42,865 nt of DNA from a virus, in the IMG/VR virus record IMGVR_UViG_3300031746_000050, positions 1 to 42,865 of that record. The stretch is one strand, 5' to 3'. Below, piece by piece: positions 14,586 to 21,505 of the stretch (position 1 is the stretch's first letter; the number at the start of each line of letters is the position of its first letter). Below the pieces are notes generated by a model that saw only the letters and a list, made by a program, of their open reading frames with translations, was not told the DNA's origin and did not search any database. A program made the position numbers and the translations under genes.

Positions 14586-14695
14586 AACTTCTCGATTACT
14601 TCATATTGTTTTTAGGCATCGTCTTTGTTATTATCCCTCAAGTGATAGTGCATTATTTTCTGGAGTGGGTGGATTGGATGAGGGAGGCTTCCTAA
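14582..14695 (+). CDS. 37-residue single-TM peptide
   Basis: ATG overlaps the preceding stop. One hydrophobic helix (DYFILFLGIVFVIIPQVIV) then an aromatic acidic tail. The 25-nt repeat TTCCTAAAAATAATCTATAA.. begins in its last codons. Confidence 0.5.
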   Translation: MKLLDYFILFLGIVFVIIPQVIVHYFLEWVDWMREAS

Positions 14696-14713
14696 AAATA
14701 ATCTATAAATGAA
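14689..14713 (+). repeat. 25-nt direct repeat, copy 1
   Basis: TTCCTAAAAATAATCTATAA plus ATGAA is identical at 16293-16317. Both copies span the stop of one small gene and the gap before the next, which suggests duplication or recombination of the small-gene modules. Confidence 0.75.
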
Positions 14714-14730
14714 ATATAGGGAGGTAAATT

Positions 14731-14832
14731 ATGAATAAAATTCTAATTTCATACGGATTATTTGTGATGTCCTTGATCATATATAAATTATTACACAAAA
14801 TATATATAAAATATTGGAGCAAGATAAAATGA
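14731..14832 (+). CDS. 33-residue single-TM peptide
   Basis: ATG after GGGAGG. One hydrophobic helix (LISYGLFVMSLIIY) with a basic tail. Its last bases overlap the methyltransferase start as ATGA, suggesting coupling. Confidence 0.5.
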   Translation: MNKILISYGLFVMSLIIYKLLHKIYIKYWSKIK

Positions 14833-15449
14833 TTAGAACGCTTGAGTTATTTGCAGGGACTTGTTCTTTTAGTAAAGTAGCAAGAGAAATGGGATGTGAA
14901 ACCTTTACTACCGATATTGATCCACGATTTGATGTAGATATAATATGCGACATAATGGATTATGATCCGTTACAATATATCGATCCTTATATTATTTGGG
15001 CTTCTCCACCTTGCACAACTTTTAGTATAGCAAGTATTTCTAAACATTGGAAAAATAACTATATCCCGAAAACAATAGAGGCAGAACAAGGATTAATGAT
15101 ATTAAATAAAACAATAGAAATAATTAAATACTTATCTCCAAGATATTTTTTCATCGAGAACCCACGGGGGATGATGAGAAAAGTTATATCTGGATTACCT
15201 AAAGGGACTATTCGTAGGACCGTGACATATTGTCAATATGGGGCTAAATATATGAAACCAACGGATATATGGACAAACTGTTCAGAATGGATACCTCGAC
15301 CTATATGTAAAAATGGGGATACTTGCCACGAGAAAGCACCAAGAGGATCGAAAACAGGGACACAAGGAATTAAGAACAGAATAAACCGTTCTTGTATACC
15401 TTATGAATTATGTAGAGAAATTCTACGAACTATTATAAATGAACTATAA
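14829..15449 (+). CDS. Short C5 cytosine DNA methyltransferase
   Basis: 206 residues from ATG 14829. Motif I is LELFAGTCSF (5-14) for AdoMet binding, motif IV is ASPPCTTF with catalytic C62, and motif VI is IENP (109-112). It is much shorter than bacterial C5 enzymes and lacks an obvious target-recognition domain, as in the small phage family of this type. It would methylate cytosine in DNA, perhaps protecting phage DNA from restriction. No cognate nuclease is adjacent. Confidence 0.85.
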   Translation: MIRTLELFAGTCSFSKVAREMGCETFTTDIDPRFDVDIICDIMDYDPLQYIDPYIIWASPPCTTFSIASISKHWKNNYIPKTIEAEQGLMILNKTIEIIKYLSPRYFFIENPRGMMRKVISGLPKGTIRRTVTYCQYGAKYMKPTDIWTNCSEWIPRPICKNGDTCHEKAPRGSKTGTQGIKNRINRSCIPYELCREILRTIINEL

Positions 15450-15481
15450 AAATATATAAATAATATTAGGTTTTCTATAAA
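15434..15481 (+). repeat. Intergenic repeat module, copy 1
   Basis: TATAAATGAACTATAAAAAT and, further on, AGGTTTTCTATAAA recur in the same order at 16308-16356, in each case just before a small gene with an AAGAAAGG ribosome site. Confidence 0.65.
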
Positions 15482-15504
15482 TTTTAAGAAAGGGGATGAA
15501 TAAA

Positions 15505-15717
15505 ATGAGTGACTTTACTGTTGATGAAGGGGAAAAATACTATAGTTATAAAGGAAAAGATTGGGTAGTCCTGCAGAATGGTGAAAATATTCTATTTACA
15601 AAAAGAGAAAAATTGATGAAATTTAGTAAATACGCACATATACTACTTTGCGATAAAGACATTAAAGACATAAAACTTAACATTTCTGATGTAGATAGAA
15701 TATTCATAAAAAAATAA
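15505..15717 (+). CDS. Small beta-rich protein, unknown
   Basis: 70 residues from ATG 15505, about 9 nt after AAAGGGG; an ATG at 15496 is too close to the site. Alternating hydrophobic pattern (KDWVVLQNGENILFTK) suggests a small beta barrel. No family recognised. Confidence 0.55.
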   Translation: MSDFTVDEGEKYYSYKGKDWVVLQNGENILFTKREKLMKFSKYAHILLCDKDIKDIKLNISDVDRIFIKK

Positions 15718-15736
15718 GGAAAGGAGGTAAAAAATA

Positions 15737-15895
15737 ATGATATTATTAGCTTTGCATATATTCTTCGCAATATTTTTTACGAATCTTGGAACATATTATT
15801 TTAGCAGTAGGCAACCAGTTCTATTTATTGTTTGTTGCATAACTGCTTTATTGAATATGATAAATGTATTAAGAATGTTTAAGAAAAGGAGATGA
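15737..15895 (+). CDS. Two-TM mini-protein
   Basis: 52 residues after AAGGAGG. Hydrophobic helices at about 2-20 and 28-44, with a basic tail KKRR. Another member of the small membrane protein collection of the early region. Confidence 0.55.
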   Translation: MILLALHIFFAIFFTNLGTYYFSSRQPVLFIVCCITALLNMINVLRMFKKRR

Positions 15896-15899
15896 TTAA

Positions 15900-16193
15900 A
15901 TGAACACGAAGAAAGCGATTGAATTTTTAGAATTTGAAATTAAATGTCTTGAGAAAGAAATTGAAATTTGTAATCCAAATGATGATATAGATATACAAAT
16001 AATCGAAGATAATAAAAATATAATTATAAAATATAACCAAGTAATTATCCTACTCCAGCAAGGCGAGAAGTATCAGTTAATGTGGGGAGAAATGAGTCAA
16101 GGAAAATATGCATTAATAGAATTCGACAATGAAGGTTATGAGAAGGAAGGGACCAAAAGTTTTAAAGTTTTTGAGCAGAAATACTTCACTTAA
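15900..16193 (+). CDS. Small protein of the LLQQG..KYF family
   Basis: 97 residues, AAAGGAGATG upstream. Helical N-terminus (TKKAIEFLE), a central VIILLQQGEKYQLMWG and the end FEQKYF are shared with the product of 19067-19366; FEQKYF also appears in 26384-26545. These are diverged paralogues of unknown function. A frame-2 stretch after the stop still looks coding (see 16226-16312). Confidence 0.6.
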   Translation: MNTKKAIEFLEFEIKCLEKEIEICNPNDDIDIQIIEDNKNIIIKYNQVIILLQQGEKYQLMWGEMSQGKYALIEFDNEGYEKEGTKSFKVFEQKYFT

Positions 16194-16225
16194 CTTATTT
16201 TCTAAGTAAAGAAGATAATGAAAAA

Positions 16226-16312
16226 TTGACTGAGGAAGAAAGAAAATTATGTTGGGAATGTTATAAGGATAAAAAGTTTTGGGAGAAGGAATTTCCTAAA
16301 AATAATCTATAA
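16226..16312 (+). pseudogene. Possible gene remnant or tiny gene
   Basis: The frame from TTG 16226 reads as charged, plausible protein (TEEERKLCWECYKDKKFWEKEFP) with a CWEC pair, and is open back to the stop of the preceding gene. It has no good ribosome site. It may be a truncated gene fused out of frame by the repeat-associated rearrangement. Confidence 0.3.
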
Positions 16313-16356
16313 ATGAACTATAAAAATACTATAAGAATTTACAGGTTTTCTATAAA
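16293..16356 (+). repeat. Intergenic repeats, second copies
   Basis: Contains the second copy of the 25-nt repeat (16293-16317) and of the TATAAATGAAC.. and AGGTTTTCTATAAA modules (16308-16356), so it looks like a junction of the two earlier repeat types. Confidence 0.65.
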
Positions 16357-16379
16357 AAATAAGAAAGGAGATAAATAAG

Positions 16380-16583
16380 GTGAGCAATAAAAAATTTATT
16401 GAGGGTATGAATATAATTGCAAAATATATACCAAAAGACAAAATGGACGATTATGATTATCGGGCAGAACACGATCAAATATGGTTTTGTGAGTATAGTT
16501 TAGTTACCGATAAAAATGATATAGCAAAACTTTTAGAATTAGGTTGGTTTGAAGATGAAGATAGTTGGTCTTTTTTTACTTAA
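16380..16583 (+). CDS. Small acidic protein, unknown
   Basis: 67 residues, start GTG after AAGGAGATAAATAAG. Acidic with many aromatics (YDYRAEHDQIWF, WFEDEDSWSFF). Composition recalls small DNA-mimic or anti-restriction proteins, but that is speculation. Confidence 0.5.
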   Translation: MSNKKFIEGMNIIAKYIPKDKMDDYDYRAEHDQIWFCEYSLVTDKNDIAKLLELGWFEDEDSWSFFT

Positions 16584-16626
16584 CATTAATTAAAAAGAAA
16601 GGAAAAATAATAAGGAGGAAAAATAA

Positions 16627-16980
16627 ATGACTGATTTAGAAAAATCTATTTTATCTATTCTTAAATCCCACGTAGGTTATGAGAGGTCTATAACACAACA
16701 TAAGATAACTTGGGAATATAATAATATCATCTCTGATTTTATCGAAAAAGATATAAGTTGTCGTCAGGTTAGAAACATAATTGCAGACTTAATTGAGCAG
16801 GGATATCCCATAGTTAGCACACCTCGAAACAAAGGTGGCTATTGCTGGATGGAGAATAAAGAAGAAGGATTAGAGTGCTATAGACGAATAAGAAGGCAGG
16901 CCATAAAATTATTTTTGAAGGCAAGAAGGATTAGGTCAAATTCCAGAACCGGGCAGTTAGATTTAGATGTTAGGTTTTGA
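16627..16980 (+). CDS. Winged-helix DNA-binding protein
   Basis: 117 residues, AAGGAGG upstream. SCRQVRNIIADLIEQGYPIV (about 43-62) is a recognition-helix pattern followed by the wing STPRNKGGYCW. The C-terminus is strongly basic (YRRIRRQAIKLFLKARRIR). It is located two genes before the replication initiator, suggesting a role in replication or early regulation. Ends with TGA. Confidence 0.65.
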   Translation: MTDLEKSILSILKSHVGYERSITQHKITWEYNNIISDFIEKDISCRQVRNIIADLIEQGYPIVSTPRNKGGYCWMENKEEGLECYRRIRRQAIKLFLKARRIRSNSRTGQLDLDVRF

Positions 16981-16989
16981 GGAGGTAAT

Positions 16990-17154
16990 ATGAAAAATAA
17001 TAAATGGAGAATATCAAAAATAAATGAAGGATTAGAAATGACCAGAATTAGTGGTCAAGCAATAGAAATCAGAAAGTTAAATTATTTTGAAAGAGTTATT
17101 TATTATAGAAAAATTAGGAGAAATAAATGGCAAGACCAATTAAAGAAGGGTTAG
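16990..17154 (+). CDS. Small basic protein, unknown
   Basis: 54 residues, GGAGG upstream. Very basic (YYRKIRRNKWQ), overlapping the first 28 nt of the initiator gene in another frame. Probably coupled in translation. Confidence 0.5.
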   Translation: MKNNKWRISKINEGLEMTRISGQAIEIRKLNYFERVIYYRKIRRNKWQDQLKKG

Positions 17155-17849
17155 ATTATTTTCCTCACGATACCGATGCTTCAACTGATGAAAAGATAGA
17201 AGCATTAAGGGTCTTATATGGAAATAATGGTTATGCTTTTTACTTTATCATTTTGGAGCGGATATTTAGAACGAACAATTTTGAGATTGATGTTTCTGAC
17301 GCAGAAACTATCCAGATACTCGCCAGAAAAGTAGAAGTAACTGTAGAAGAATTTAATAAGATGTTAAAAACTGCACTTAAATGGGGATGTTTTGATAGTG
17401 AAATTTATGAAGAAAGGAAGGTTTTAACCTCTAATGGTATAAAAAAGAGAGCAAGTGTAGTCATTGAAAAGCGAGAAGAAATGCGGGTCTTGTATCATAA
17501 AAAGGTTTCTGGGGTAGTTTCTGACGCAGAAACCCAGCAGAAACCCGACAAAGCAAAGCAAAGTAAAGTAAAGCAAAGTACACAACAAGATGTGGTGTGT
17601 GTTTCTCCTGTGGAAACTGTGGAAACTGTGGATAACTCCTCTAAGGAAAAAGAGAAGTTATTAAAGAAAGAGATGCTGGACCTGGTGTCTGGTTGCTTTA
17701 AGGAAAGTTTTTTAGATGGCCTATTTAAAAAATATCCGGTGGATAGAATAGAGAAATATTTTGAGGAGCTTAAATATTTAGAGAATATTAGGAGCCCGGT
17801 GGGGTGGCTGGTAACGGCTTTAAAGAATGATTTGGATAAAGGAGGTTAA
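17127..17849 (+). CDS. DUF4373 (Lin1244/Lin1753-type) replication initiator
   Basis: 240 residues. The N-terminus MARPIKEGLDYFPHDTDAS and GNNGYAFYFIILERIF are the signature of the Lin1244/Lin1753-like domain found in phage replisome-organiser proteins. A low-complexity lysine/glutamine linker (about 140-175) joins it to a C-terminal helical domain ending SPVGWLVTALKNDL, like DnaD-type proteins. It should bind the origin and recruit host helicase; the window has no polymerase or helicase. The linker-coding DNA holds iteron-like repeats and a DnaA box (17550-17635). Confidence 0.8.
   Translation: MARPIKEGLDYFPHDTDASTDEKIEALRVLYGNNGYAFYFIILERIFRTNNFEIDVSDAETIQILARKVEVTVEEFNKMLKTALKWGCFDSEIYEERKVLTSNGIKKRASVVIEKREEMRVLYHKKVSGVVSDAETQQKPDKAKQSKVKQSTQQDVVCVSPVETVETVDNSSKEKEKLLKKEMLDLVSGCFKESFLDGLFKKYPVDRIEKYFEELKYLENIRSPVGWLVTALKNDLDKGG
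17550..17635 (+). other. Candidate replication origin inside the initiator gene
   Basis: Six tandem 5-mers AAAGC/AAAGT occupy 17550-17579. CTGTGGAAA occurs at 17608-17616 and 17617-17625, followed by CTGTGGATA at 17626-17634. The last contains TGTGGATAA (17627-17635), the exact reverse complement of the DnaA box TTATCCACA. Iterons within the initiator gene are the arrangement of lambda O and oriLambda. Confidence 0.6.
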
Positions 17850-17854
17850 TTAAA

Positions 17855-18070
17855 ATGACTGGTGCTTATGTCCGAGTAAAACGTAAAGGCAAATGGGAGA
17901 ACGTAGAATTTGAATTGCTAACTGATAAGGAAATGGCTGAATTTGCTTACGATTCAGAAGTAGGCTGGCAGTGGGCTATATTCTTTGCAAAATATATACG
18001 AGATAAAATAAAACCAATTATGGATGGATTGGTTAAGGAAGGAATATTAAAAGAGGGGGAAAATTATTAA
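17855..18070 (+). CDS. Small phage protein, unknown
   Basis: 71 residues, AAAGGAGG upstream. Beta-type N-terminus (GAYVRVKRKGKWENVEFELL) followed by helices. The stop overlaps the next start by one base. Follows the initiator, so it may aid replication, which is only positional. Confidence 0.6.
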   Translation: MTGAYVRVKRKGKWENVEFELLTDKEMAEFAYDSEVGWQWAIFFAKYIRDKIKPIMDGLVKEGILKEGENY

Positions 18071-18261
18071 TGGAAAATGAATTTAGAGAAAATAACCATA
18101 CTATTGATGATTTTGAAATAGAAGTGCATTGCTGGAATTGCGGTAAGGGATTTTATATGGGTCTTAAAGGTATACATTATTGGGGTAGGGGACATTTATT
18201 TTGTAGTGATAAATGCAGAAAAGAAGATTATAAAAAATGGTTGGTAATAAAAGGAGGTTAA
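18070..18261 (+). CDS. Small zinc-finger protein
   Basis: 63 residues. HCWNCGKGF and FCSDKCRKED form a four-cysteine zinc site typical of MYM/TRASH or HNH-like small fingers, without nuclease residues. GGGGG-rich weak ribosome site. Confidence 0.6.
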   Translation: MENEFRENNHTIDDFEIEVHCWNCGKGFYMGLKGIHYWGRGHLFCSDKCRKEDYKKWLVIKGG

Positions 18262-18262
18262 A

Positions 18263-18556
18263 ATGTATTACCAAGATTATATGAAACTTTATTATTTGGA
18301 GCACAAGGAAAAAATAAAAAAGCAAGCTAATGAATGGAAAAAGAATAATCCTGATAAGGTAAAAATTATTGCACAAACATATAGGGAAAATAAATCAATA
18401 TGTAATGATATTGAAGTAATGCCTTTTGAGAAAAGGGTGAGCCAAGAATTATTAGCTAAAATAAAGGAGAATAGTCAGGTTAATCAGAAGTTAGTGAAGC
18501 ATTATGAGTGGCAAGAGGATTGGATACCGAAAAAAAAGATATTGGAAGGGGGGTGA
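18263..18556 (+). CDS. Small basic helical protein, unknown
   Basis: 97 residues, AAGGAGG upstream. The first half (YYLEHKEKIKKQANEWKKNN) resembles the basic helical repeat seen beside HNH nucleases in phage proteins, but no HNH motif is present. The C-terminal half is charged. Confidence 0.55.
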   Translation: MYYQDYMKLYYLEHKEKIKKQANEWKKNNPDKVKIIAQTYRENKSICNDIEVMPFEKRVSQELLAKIKENSQVNQKLVKHYEWQEDWIPKKKILEGG

Positions 18557-18562
18557 AAAGTA

Positions 18563-18805
18563 ATGATTAGTTTGGAGGTGAGATTAAAAAAGGATTGGCA
18601 TAAATTTAATGATGCTTGCCTGAAAAGATTCAAATCAAATAAAAAGAAGGGTTGGTTTGAGTGGGATAATCCAGTATATAAAGAAGGATTATTAAAAGAA
18701 ACTTTATTTGAATGTAAAAACTATCAAATAAGGCAAAAAGATTTGGTAGATATTGCTAATTATTGTAATTTTTTATGGAATTTAATTGAAAAAAAGAAAG
18801 AGTGA
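18563..18805 (+). CDS. Small protein, unknown
   Basis: 80 residues, GGGGGGTG a few bases upstream. Lysine- and tryptophan-rich (KKKGWFEWDNPVYK), then a helical part. No family recognised; part of the tightly packed early operon. Confidence 0.55.
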   Translation: MISLEVRLKKDWHKFNDACLKRFKSNKKKGWFEWDNPVYKEGLLKETLFECKNYQIRQKDLVDIANYCNFLWNLIEKKKE

Positions 18806-18813
18806 GGGAAAGA

Positions 18814-19065
18814 ATGAGTAAAAACTTAGACTTATTAAAAAAAGAATATTTTTATGCACAAGATAAAGTGATAATAAGAGATATTGTTGAAGTTTTGGAA
18901 GATTTTGAAAAGCGGATAACTGAATTGGGAGAAAAAGTTAAGAAATTAGAGCAGGCACAAACTTATTTTCCAATGGAATATCAAATTGACGGTTATGATA
19001 ATCAAATAGGCGGGCAAGATGATCGAGGGAATATATTCAATTTATATGAAAAGAAAGGAGGTTAA
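18814..19065 (+). CDS. Coiled-coil small protein, unknown
   Basis: 83 residues. ATG 18814 with GAGGGAAAG is preferred to the in-frame GTG at 18802. Predicted coiled coil (about 17-48), then a Gln/Gly/Asp-rich tail with YDNQIGGQDD. Ends just before the next ribosome site. Confidence 0.5.
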   Translation: MSKNLDLLKKEYFYAQDKVIIRDIVEVLEDFEKRITELGEKVKKLEQAQTYFPMEYQIDGYDNQIGGQDDRGNIFNLYEKKGG

Positions 19066-19066
19066 T

Positions 19067-19366
19067 ATGGATACGAAGGAAGCGATTGAATGGATAGAAG
19101 ATTTAGTAAATGATTATTCGGAGGTTGAAGGAAATGAATCAATAGTAGATGATTTTAGAAAAATTATCTTTTTACTCCAACAAGGCAAGAAGTATAAGAA
19201 GTATAAGTTGATGTGGAAGGGCTTAGAACCATTTAAAGAAATATTAGTAACTGCTGATTGTTTCATTTCTGAATATGGGAAAGAAAGTTTAGGAATGAAA
19301 ATGTATGAATTAAAGCAAAAATACTTTCCAAAGGAAACTAATGAGTATAAAGAAGGCGAAGAATAG
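19067..19366 (+). CDS. Paralogue of the 15900-16193 product
   Basis: 99 residues, ATG 19067 after AAAGGAGG. Shares TKEAIEWIE, IIFLLQQGKKY, KLMWKGL and KQKYF with the protein at 15900-16193, so the two probably arose by duplication. Function unknown. Its 3' end overlaps the nuclease gene by 26 nt. Confidence 0.6.
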   Translation: MDTKEAIEWIEDLVNDYSEVEGNESIVDDFRKIIFLLQQGKKYKKYKLMWKGLEPFKEILVTADCFISEYGKESLGMKMYELKQKYFPKETNEYKEGEE

Positions 19367-19685
19367 AATGAAATTAACTCCAAGAAAAATAAGTGAGAAC
19401 GAGATAAAACATCAAGTAAAACAGTATCTAAGTATCAAGGGATACTTTCATTTCCATTTACTGGCGGGGATGGGCTGCTATCCTGGACTGCCAGACCGCA
19501 TTGCTATAAAGGACGGGCAAGTTTATTTTATCGAAGTGAAAAAGCCAGTGGGAAGCAAGCATAACGATAATCAGAAAGAATTTAAAAAGAGGATAGAGAA
19601 GGAAAAAGGTATATATCTATTAGTTAAGAATTTAGAGGATTTAATAAAAGGATTGGAAGGAGGTGAAGAAGATGGGATTATTTAG
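19341..19685 (+). CDS. VRR-NUC domain nuclease
   Basis: 114 residues. The VRR-NUC landmarks are in order: E21 and Q25 in the first helix, AGMGCYPGLPD with D52, IEVKKPVGS with E65 and K67, and Q78. This PD-(D/E)XK family includes phage Holliday-junction or flap nucleases. It would act in recombination or replication intermediates. The start ATG 19341 overlaps the preceding gene; ATG 19368 is an alternative that keeps the domain. Confidence 0.85.
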   Translation: MSIKKAKNRMKLTPRKISENEIKHQVKQYLSIKGYFHFHLLAGMGCYPGLPDRIAIKDGQVYFIEVKKPVGSKHNDNQKEFKKRIEKEKGIYLLVKNLEDLIKGLEGGEEDGII

Positions 19686-19950
19686 GAGAGATAGAGATAT
19701 AGAAGATGATATTAATGATTTAAAATCAGAACTTAATGAATTATCTAATTTTGTTTATGAAGAAGCTGGCAAGGTGAACGATTTATTTGTAAGGGATTCT
19801 CATAAAACCCTGAGACCAAAAGTAGATTTATTAGATGATGAGTTTAATAAATTCGAAATTGACGTTTGGAATCATTTTAGAATGTTGCAGGAGAAGATAG
19901 AGAAATTAGGAAAGGCCGAAGTAGATTTAAGTGAAAAAACTGAACGATAA
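19672..19950 (+). CDS. Coiled-coil protein, unknown
   Basis: 92 residues from ATG 19672, 9 nt after GGAGG. Almost entirely charged helix (DRDIEDDINDLKSELNELSN), probably an oligomerising coiled coil. It overlaps the end of the nuclease gene. The gap 19951-20034 contains no gene. Confidence 0.55.
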   Translation: MGLFRRDRDIEDDINDLKSELNELSNFVYEEAGKVNDLFVRDSHKTLRPKVDLLDDEFNKFEIDVWNHFRMLQEKIEKLGKAEVDLSEKTER

Positions 19951-20034
19951 GTAAGGTATAATCACAAGCGGGATTTTCTATACCCCTGTCACGGAACGAA
20001 TTTAGAGGGTGATTTTAATAAAAAAGGAGGAAAT

Positions 20035-20328
20035 ATGAATAAAGAAAAATATACTATACCGAAGGAATTTCATGACAAGAGGATAATTAAGCAATTCATT
20101 GAATTAAATAAAAAAGGAGGGAATATGAATAAATTAAAAGAATTAAGCATAGATGAATTAAGGGTAAATAGTGATACATTACGCAAGATTGTTAGTGATT
20201 TAAGCGAATTTAGATTTCAACATTCAGGGTATATTCCGAACGATAGTGAAAATAAAATTAACATACTTATGGTAAAGATTTCTAAAATTTTTACAGAATA
20301 TATTAGTGATATACAAAATAAAAAATAA
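20035..20328 (+). CDS. Small protein with two in-frame start sites
   Basis: 97 residues from ATG 20035, or 67 from ATG 20125. Both ATGs have the same upstream text, AATAAAAAAGGAGG(A/G)AATATGAATAAA, 90 nt apart and in frame, so both starts may be used. The shared C-terminal part is helical (KLKELSIDELRVNSDTLRK). No family recognised. Confidence 0.55.
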   Translation: MNKEKYTIPKEFHDKRIIKQFIELNKKGGNMNKLKELSIDELRVNSDTLRKIVSDLSEFRFQHSGYIPNDSENKINILMVKISKIFTEYISDIQNKK

Positions 20329-20330
20329 AT

Positions 20331-20359
20331 TTGACATTAAAAGATTTTTGTGTTATATT
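20331..20359 (+). promoter_or_regulatory. Sigma70-like promoter
   Basis: TTGACA (20331-20336), 17-nt spacer, TATATT (20354-20359). It starts a short unit of one small gene that ends at the terminator near 20630, ahead of the methyltransferase/nuclease pair. Confidence 0.7.
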
Positions 20360-20374
20360 TTTAAGGAGAATATA

Positions 20375-20533
20375 TTGACAGAGAATAAAAGATATGAAAT
20401 AATAAAAAAAATATTAATAAAGTTGAAGGAGATTTTAGAAGATAACCCTGATTATTGTGGGTCTATAACGATTAATTTTTACAAAGGTGGAATATCGGAT
20501 ATTCAAAAGACCCAAAGCATAAAAGTTAAATAA
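20375..20533 (+). CDS. Small protein, TTG start
   Basis: 52 residues from TTG 20375, with AAGGAG 8 nt before it. Helical lysine-rich first half (YEIIKKILIKLKEILEDN) then a short beta part. It is the only gene between its own promoter and its own terminator. No family recognised; a small regulator is possible. Confidence 0.55.
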   Translation: MTENKRYEIIKKILIKLKEILEDNPDYCGSITINFYKGGISDIQKTQSIKVK

Positions 20534-20538
20534 TATTT

Positions 20539-20591
20539 AGAGACACTCTAAAGAAGCTCTTATTTATTTAAGAGACACTCTGCGAAGCTCT
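20539..20591 (+). repeat. Tandem 32-nt-spaced repeats before a terminator
   Basis: AGAGACACTCT followed shortly by GAAGCTCT occurs at 20539-20560 and again at 20571-20591. Each unit contains AGAG and CTCT, able to form small hairpins. The second unit runs into the terminator stem. Confidence 0.6.
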
Positions 20592-20638
20592 AATGATTGA
20601 ATTTTAATTAATTCAATTGTTAGGGCTTTTTTTATTTT
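20586..20638 (+). terminator. Rho-independent terminator
   Basis: GCTCTAA..ATTGAATT pairs with AATTCAAT..TTAGGGC (20587-20626), with one small internal mismatch, and is followed by seven Ts and more T-rich sequence. It isolates the small unit at 20331-20533 from the methyltransferase gene. Confidence 0.8.
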
Positions 20639-20650
20639 ACAGGAGGATTA

Positions 20651-21505
20651 ATGAACGATATAAAAATAATAAATAATTGGTATTTAGAATTAATCAATGA
20701 TTTAAGAAAATTAGAATTTACAGGTATTGTTTTAACTAAATGGAATATAGGAAAAAGAATTGATTTAGATATAGAAAAATTCGGTAAACCTGAATATGGC
20801 AGTAAAAAAATTGAAAATTTAGCAAAGGATTTAAATGGAAGTGCCGATGATTTGTGGGCTTGTCATAGATTTTTTAAAAAATATAAAGAAAGAGAAAAGT
20901 TGGACGGTGTCCAACAATTCAGTTGGAGATATATTTGGCACAAACTTTTACCAGAACCTAAAGAACCGAAAGAAATAATATCATTACCAGAAGGTAAATT
21001 TTCAACAATTTATATTGACCCTCCCTGGCCTGTTGGTTCTATTGTAATGGATAAATGGGAAAGTCCAATAGAAGAAAAATATCTTACAATGAATTTAGAA
21101 GAAATAACAAATTTACCCATAGAAAGTTTATCGGCAGATAATTGTAATTTGTTTTTATGGACAACACATACTTTTCTTCCCGATGCATTGGAAATTATTA
21201 AGAAATGGAATTTTAAATATCATTGTTTAATAACTTGGGATAAAGGTAATGGTTGGACACAATTTGGATTTAATAGAAGAACGGAATTTTTGATTTATGC
21301 TTATAAAGGAAAAATACTTATAAACTATTATGGAGAATCAATACCAACCTTAATTAGTGAAGCCAAAACATATCATTCTAAAAAACCTGATAAAATAAGA
21401 GATTTAATAAAATCTAAAACTCCTGAAGGAAGATTAGAAATGTTTGCAAGAGAAAATTATGAAGGATGGATATGTTGGGGTAACGAAATAAAGAATAATG
21501 ATTGA
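20651..21505 (+). CDS. MT-A70 family adenine methyltransferase
   Basis: 284 residues, AGGAGG upstream. The N-terminal helical region (1-100) resembles DUF1016-like N-termini. The catalytic domain begins with STIYIDPPWPVGS; DPPW (123-126) is the MT-A70/IME4 catalytic motif. NLFLWTT and ITWDKGNGW, then RRTEFLIYAYKG, and PDKIRDLIK follow in the family order. It methylates the N6 of adenine, most likely in phage DNA. The gene overlaps the next one by 8 nt, and the pair sits after a terminator, consistent with an acquired cassette. Confidence 0.9.
   Translation: MNDIKIINNWYLELINDLRKLEFTGIVLTKWNIGKRIDLDIEKFGKPEYGSKKIENLAKDLNGSADDLWACHRFFKKYKEREKLDGVQQFSWRYIWHKLLPEPKEPKEIISLPEGKFSTIYIDPPWPVGSIVMDKWESPIEEKYLTMNLEEITNLPIESLSADNCNLFLWTTHTFLPDALEIIKKWNFKYHCLITWDKGNGWTQFGFNRRTEFLIYAYKGKILINYYGESIPTLISEAKTYHSKKPDKIRDLIKSKTPEGRLEMFARENYEGWICWGNEIKNND

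Noticed and set aside
19940-20034. TATAAT near 19965 as a promoter
   Set aside because: No acceptable -35 at 16-18 nt upstream and no extended -10.
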